Source of the DNA: Pseudomonadota bacterium
Lineage (GTDB): Bacteria; Pseudomonadota; Alphaproteobacteria; Rhizobiales; Kaistiaceae
Length of the DNA stretch: 9,842 nt
Reading direction: 5' to 3'
Assembly: GCA_023392225.1 (NCBI GenBank)
Contig: JAEVZM010000512.1
Span: 1-9,842 of the forward strand
In this document: piece after piece, positions 6,929-9,842 of the stretch
Layout: each line of letters starts with the position of its first letter
Numbering within the stretch: the stretch's first letter is position 1
Notes under the pieces: model-generated
What the model was told of the DNA's origin: nothing
The model's database searches: none
What the model saw: only the letters and a program-made list of their open reading frames with translations
Program-made: the position numbers and the translations under genes

Positions 6929-6957
6929 TGGACAAGTCCGCGCGAAACTGTGAACAT
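6929..6957 (+). promoter_or_regulatory. Candidate ssb promoter
   Basis: TGGACA (6929-6934, 5/6 to the -35 consensus and identical to the tRNA-Phe -35) is followed by 17 nt and GAACAT (6952-6957), a weak -10. The predicted transcript start near 6964 leaves a leader of about 90 nt. The LexA-type box covers the -10, which is the expected geometry for repression. Confidence 0.45.
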
Positions 6958-6966
6958 ACAGAGAAC
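6952..6966 (+). promoter_or_regulatory. LexA (SOS) box of the alphaproteobacterial type upstream of ssb
   Basis: GAAC at 6952-6955 and GAAC at 6963-6966 are separated by exactly 7 nt (ATACAGA). On the other strand this reads GTTC-N7-GTTC, the direct-repeat operator known for alphaproteobacterial LexA. It sits 90 nt before the ssb ATG and overlaps the candidate promoter. ssb is an SOS gene in several members of this class, so DNA-damage induction is likely. Confidence 0.75.
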
Positions 6967-7055
6967 ACCGGACTCCGTGAGCCGAGCGGCGTTTTCCCGC
7001 CGTGCCGGGAGCGGCTACGGTCCGCGGCAATACGGACAACAGAAAGGACAGCGCC

Positions 7056-7571
7056 ATGGCGGGCAGCGTCAACAAGGTCATCCTGGTCGGCAATCTCGGC
7101 CGCGATCCCGAGGTGCGGCGGCTGAACAGCGGGTCGCCGGTGGTCAACCTGCGGGTCGCCACTTCCGAGAACTGGCGCGACAAGAACACCGGCGAGCGCC
7201 AGGAGCGCACCGAGTGGCACAACGTCGTGATCTTCAACGAGAACCTCGCCAAGATCGCCGAGCAGTACCTCAAGAAGGGCTCGAAGGTTTACGTCGAGGG
7301 CCAGCTCCAGACCCGCAAGTGGCAGGACCAGAGCGGCCAGGACAAGTACACCACCGAGGTGGTGCTGACCCGCTTCCGGGGCGAGCTGACGCTGCTCGAC
7401 GGCCGCAACGACGGCGGCCAGATGAGCGAGCGGGGCAGCGACTTCGGCCGCGCCTCGCCGATGGAGGCGGGTGGCGGCGGCGGCCGTCGCGGCGGTAGCG
7501 GGGGGAGCGGCGGCGGTGGCGGTGGTTCGCCGTCCTATGCCGAGGAGCTCGACGACGAGATCCCGTTCTAG
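7056..7571 (+). CDS. ssb: Single-stranded DNA-binding protein
   Basis: A 171-aa SSB that coats single-stranded DNA in replication, repair and recombination. The OB-fold spans about 1-116, starting MAGSVNKVILVGNLGRDPEVR. The aromatic residues that stack on DNA in E. coli SSB are kept at the same positions: W40, W54 and F60, with W89 near W88. A glycine-rich disordered linker (about 139-157, mostly G, S and R) leads to the acidic tip DDEIPF that docks partner proteins. The ATG has AAAGGA 7 nt upstream; an in-frame ATG at 7002 would add 18 non-homologous residues and is rejected. uvrA, often divergent from ssb in this class, is not here. It converges with the marC-family gene, 26 nt between stops. 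Confidence 0.98.
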   Translation: MAGSVNKVILVGNLGRDPEVRRLNSGSPVVNLRVATSENWRDKNTGERQERTEWHNVVIFNENLAKIAEQYLKKGSKVYVEGQLQTRKWQDQSGQDKYTTEVVLTRFRGELTLLDGRNDGGQMSERGSDFGRASPMEAGGGGGRRGGSGGSGGGGGGSPSYAEELDDEIPF

Positions 7572-7592
7572 GCCGGATCGGGCTTCGGGAGG

Positions 7593-7614
7593 TCGGCTCA
7601 GCCGAGCGAGCCGA
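7593..7614. terminator. Hairpin at the ssb / marC-family convergent junction
   Basis: TCGGCTC (7593-7599) can pair with GAGCCGA (7608-7614) across an 8-nt loop, overlapping the marC-family stop codon. It could slow transcription from both sides of the 26-nt gap. There is no T-run on either strand. Confidence 0.28.
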
Positions 7615-8239
7615 CGATCTCCTGCGTGATCTTGGTCAGGCCGCGGACGATGAAGTCGATCGCCATCGCGGCGAGGATCACCCCCAGCAGTCGGGTGATC
7701 ACCACCCGGCCGGTGTTGCCGAGCACCCGGTTGATCGGGTGGGCGAGGAGCATCGCCGCATAGGTGATCGCCATCAGGACGAGGATCACGCCGATCAGCA
7801 TGATGCGCTCGGTGAGGCCCTTGTCCTCGTGGGTGGCGAGCAGCACCGTCGCCGAGATCGAGCCGGGCCCCGAGATCATCGGAATCGCCAGGGGAAACAC
7901 CGCGATCTGGGTCAGGTCGACCTCGGCCGGGGGCGCCGCCGGCCCCTCCCGCTTCGCCTCGCCCTGGCTGAACACCATCTGGAAGCCGATCACGAAGAGC
8001 AGCATTCCGCCGGCGATCTCGAAGGCGGGGATGCGGACGCCGAAGAAGCCGAGGATCGAATCGCCGAGGATTGCGAAGGCGATGAGGATGATGCCGGCGA
8101 TGACGGTCGCGCGGAGCGCGATCGCGCGCTGGTCGGCGACGCTGTGACGCCCCGCGATGGCGATGAAGATGGGGACCAGCCCCACCGGATCCGCGGTCAC
8201 GAACAGCGTGGCGAAGCTATGGAGTGCCAGATCGAACAT
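7598..8239 (-). CDS. MarC (UPF0056) family integral membrane protein
   Basis: A 213-aa inner-membrane protein with about six hydrophobic segments, near 5-29, 42-62, 69-90, 112-135, 145-167 and 180-200. Family hallmarks are LFVTADPVGLVPIF (12-25), PAFEIAGGMLLFVIGFQMVF (71-90) and FPLAIPMISGPGSISATVLL (115-134). The charged loop at 92-108 is the usual cytoplasmic linker between the two three-helix halves. Function is not established: the name comes from the E. coli mar locus, but MarC is not needed for multidrug resistance, and some archaeal relatives were proposed to carry amino acids. ATG 8239 has GAGGGG 4 nt upstream. No clear promoter is visible. Confidence 0.92.
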   Translation of the reverse strand: MFDLALHSFATLFVTADPVGLVPIFIAIAGRHSVADQRAIALRATVIAGIILIAFAILGDSILGFFGVRIPAFEIAGGMLLFVIGFQMVFSQGEAKREGPAAPPAEVDLTQIAVFPLAIPMISGPGSISATVLLATHEDKGLTERIMLIGVILVLMAITYAAMLLAHPINRVLGNTGRVVITRLLGVILAAMAIDFIVRGLTKITQEIVGSLG

Positions 8240-8292
8240 TGCGCCCCTCGCAACCGCGCTCGGGACCGCGCGCTCGCGACGGAATGACTAGC

Positions 8293-8307
8293 GCACCGGG
8301 GCGGTGC
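8293..8307. repeat. Inverted repeat in the leader region of the marC-family gene
   Basis: GCACCG (8293-8298) and CGGTGC (8302-8307) form a perfect 6-bp inverted repeat around GGG, about 54 nt before the marC-family start. It could be an operator or a terminator stem. Nothing else in 8240-8340 looks coding. Confidence 0.35.
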
Positions 8308-8354
8308 CGGCCCAGCGGAAAATGGGAAGGCGCCTCGATCTGCCGGCCCGACCT

Positions 8355-8378
8355 GCCGGCTTGGCCCGTCGGGCCGGC
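8355..8378 (-). terminator. GC-rich hairpin after the small membrane-protein gene
   Basis: GCCGGC at 8373-8378 and at 8355-8360 can pair around 12 nt, and alternatively GGCCC (8363-8367) pairs with GGGCC (8371-8375). The structure begins at the stop codon of the 32-aa gene. No T-run follows. GCCGGC is unusually frequent here, with more copies at 8342-8347 and 8384-8389. Confidence 0.35.
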
Positions 8379-8476
8379 TACTTGCCGGCCACGTGATTGG
8401 CCCAGAACAGCGCCGCCGAGAAGATGGCGAACACGGCAAGGACGGCGAGACCGACGGTAAGGCTTTCGACAGGCAT
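8378..8476 (-). CDS. 32-residue single-pass membrane protein (unknown)
   Basis: A short open frame of 32 codons plus TAG. The peptide starts MPVESLTVGLAVLAVF, has one continuous hydrophobic segment from about residue 6 to 26, and ends in a polar, basic tail (ANHVAGK). A strong Shine-Dalgarno, GGAGG at 8489-8485, lies 8 nt before the ATG. An FNR/FixK-type box is centred about 60 nt upstream of the ATG. Together these make it more likely a real gene than chance. I do not recognise the family; the size and layout recall tiny accessory subunits of respiratory oxidases, but no sequence motif supports that. It lies between a glycosyltransferase and the marC-family gene on the same strand. Confidence 0.68.
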   Translation of the reverse strand: MPVESLTVGLAVLAVFAIFSAALFWANHVAGK

Positions 8477-8529
8477 GGCAACTTCCTCCGATTTTGATCG
8501 AAGGCTCCGTTGCGGCGGCCGGTCACGCC

Positions 8530-8543
8530 TTGACGCAGATCAA
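8530..8543 (-). promoter_or_regulatory. FNR/FixK-type anaerobox
   Basis: The minus strand reads TTGATCTGCGTCAA, matching TTGAT-N4-ATCAA at nine of ten defined positions. Its centre (8536.5) is about 60 nt upstream of the 32-aa gene's ATG. A CAAAAT -10-like hexamer at 8496-8491 would put the transcript start near 8484, and GATCAA at 8499-8494 nearer 8488, so the box would sit around -50, close to but not exactly the class II position. It overlaps the stop codon of the upstream glycosyltransferase. Confidence 0.65.
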
Positions 8544-9842
8544 GCCTGCGCCGGATTGTCGGCCCCGACGTGATCGGTCCCGACCTGATCTGTCTTGGCG
8601 CGATCGTCCGGTGACGGCCCGCCTGGCAGCTGCGCCTCGCGGCCCTCCGCCGCCTCTAGGAAGCGCACCAGCTGGGCGGCGCTGTCGCGCCAGGTGCTCC
8701 ACGGCATCCCTTCCGAGCGCGGGTGCCGCCCGTCGCGATGGAGCGCCAGCCAGCCATCGATCGCGGCCGCGAGTTCGCTGTCCGTGGCCGCCTCGAAATA
8801 GGCGGCATGGCTGCCGGCGACCTCGCGGAAGATCGGCAGGTCGCGGGCGAGGATCGGCACCTTGTGGCGGGCCGCCTCGATCAGCGGCAGGCCGAATCCC
8901 TCGCCTTCGGAGGCCGCGAGCAGGCAGGTGGCGGCGGCGTAGATCTGCTCGAGATACTCGTCCGAGATCCCCTCGAGCCAGAACAGGCGGAGGTTCCGCT
9001 CGGGGTGGGTCCGCAGCGTCGCGACGATCTCGGGAATGATGCTGCGCAGCTCGTCCGGCAGCGTCGTCCAGCCCTGGGCGCCGACGATGACGAGATTGGC
9101 CTCGGTACCGGCTGCCCAGAGCCGCTCAAAGGCTCGGATCGCCTGGAGATGTCCCTTGCGCGGCTCGATGGTGCCGACGGTGAGGAACGTCGGCCGCTGC
9201 GCCAGTGCGGCGAGGACGTGTCCGGCGTCCGCGGGCAGGCCGCGGGTCGGTGCCGAATTGTCGATGTCGGCGCCGAGGTGGAACCAGCCGGTCAGGAGGC
9301 GCTCGCTGCGTGCCGGCACCTTCTCGCTCACCCAGCGACGGTAGTCTTCGGCGACGGCCGCGGAGATGCAGATCACCCCGTCGGTGGCGGCAGTCGCCTC
9401 CAGCCAGCGCTCGAAGCCGCCCTGCGTGCCCCGCGGGAAGCGGTGCGGCAAGAGGACCGGCAGGATGTCGTAGATGGTGGCATAGGTCGTGAGGCCGCGG
9501 CGCCGGAGATCGGCGAGGAGACCGGTGTCGTTGGCCTCGATCAGGTGGATGCCGGAGAGGTCCAGCACGAACAGGACATCGCCCGCCGCCGGCTCCGCGA
9601 GGTCGTCGTCGAGGGGCGTGTCCGGGCAGCCGAGGAGCCCCAGGGTGAAGCGCCGCGCATAGCGATAGCGCCAGCCGAGGCCGTTGGGGGACAGGTAGAC
9701 GGGCTCGACGCGGAAACCCTCCGGCGGCGCGTCGAGCAGGGCGAGCACCAGGGCGCGGACGACGCGCTGGATCCCGGTGCGGATGTCGGTGCTCGCGGTG
9801 TGCGAGACGTCGAGCAGCAGTTGTCGGACCGGCCGCGCCGGG
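8540..9842 (-). CDS. GT-B glycosyltransferase, family 4-like (N-terminus beyond the window)
   Basis: Partial gene: 433 codons plus TGA are in the window, and the frame is still open at the right edge, so the start lies outside. The visible N-terminal part includes LLLDVSHTASTDIRTGIQRV (9820-9761), the usual opening of a group of exopolysaccharide or O-antigen glycosyltransferases, so few residues should be missing. The C-terminal Glycos_transf_1 domain has FLTVGTIEPRKGH, an NLVIVGAQGW strand and the E-x7-E nucleotide-sugar motif in EGEGFGLPLIEAA (both glutamates at 8902-8876). No signal peptide or membrane segment is seen. Donor and acceptor cannot be told. The last residues are a non-conserved D/V/G-rich tail. 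A GTG at 9748 is internal, not the start. Confidence 0.88.
   Translation of the reverse strand, partial: PARPVRQLLLDVSHTASTDIRTGIQRVVRALVLALLDAPPEGFRVEPVYLSPNGLGWRYRYARRFTLGLLGCPDTPLDDDLAEPAAGDVLFVLDLSGIHLIEANDTGLLADLRRRGLTTYATIYDILPVLLPHRFPRGTQGGFERWLEATAATDGVICISAAVAEDYRRWVSEKVPARSERLLTGWFHLGADIDNSAPTRGLPADAGHVLAALAQRPTFLTVGTIEPRKGHLQAIRAFERLWAAGTEANLVIVGAQGWTTLPDELRSIIPEIVATLRTHPERNLRLFWLEGISDEYLEQIYAAATCLLAASEGEGFGLPLIEAARHKVPILARDLPIFREVAGSHAAYFEAATDSELAAAIDGWLALHRDGRHPRSEGMPWSTWRDSAAQLVRFLEAAEGREAQLPGGPSPDDRAKTDQVGTDHVGADNPAQA
8564..8593. repeat. Two-copy 15-bp tandem repeat at the glycosyltransferase C-terminus
   Basis: Positions 8564-8578 and 8579-8593 are adjacent 15-bp units agreeing at 13 of 15 bases (CCCGAC-TGATC core). 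In the protein they encode two related pentapeptides in the tail (DQVGT, DHVGA). Probably replication slippage in a non-conserved tail. Confidence 0.6.

Noticed and set aside
7464..7532. GGC/GGT-rich stretch as a simple repeat or mobile-element remnant
   Set aside because: It is the normal glycine-rich linker of SSB, coding and in frame.

Overview
The window is GC-rich (roughly two-thirds G+C by eye) and looks like chromosome of an alphaproteobacterium. The evidence is the minus-strand run DUF2948 - hisD - UPF0262 - infA - maf - yacG followed by tRNA-Phe, two families largely typical of that class (DUF2948, UPF0262), a GAAC-N7-GAAC LexA-type box in front of ssb, and a TTGAT-N4-GTCAA FNR/FixK-type box. 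I cannot name the genus. Coding density is high. No insertion sequence, phage gene, CRISPR array or rRNA is visible.

Layout. (1) 22-1158, plus: a non-hydrolysing UDP-GlcNAc 2-epimerase family protein, closest to the FnlC/Cap5G UDP-N-acetyl-L-fucosamine synthase branch. It is probably the edge of a surface-polysaccharide locus to the left. (2) 1331-5035, minus: a housekeeping block of DUF2948, hisD (last two steps of histidine synthesis), UPF0262, infA (translation initiation), maf (nucleotide pyrophosphatase), yacG (zinc protein that inhibits gyrase) and tRNA-Phe, the last with its own sigma70-like promoter. (3) 5098-6885: a divergent or convergent set of single genes, namely a PqiA-type four-helix membrane protein (+), a GATase1-like protein (-) and a VOC/glyoxalase-fold protein (+). 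(4) 7056-7571, plus: ssb, with a LexA box overlapping its likely promoter. (5) 7598-8239, minus: a MarC-family membrane protein. (6) 8378-8476, minus: a 32-residue single-pass membrane protein, with a strong ribosome-binding site and an FNR/FixK-type box upstream. (7) 8540 to the right edge, minus: a GT-B glycosyltransferase whose N-terminus lies outside the window.

The window is mostly ordinary core genome. The points of most interest are the tiny, apparently oxygen-regulated membrane protein between the glycosyltransferase and marC; the SOS box at ssb without a neighbouring uvrA; and the tight maf-yacG junction, where related genomes often carry an RNase E/G gene. No large undescribed system is evident.
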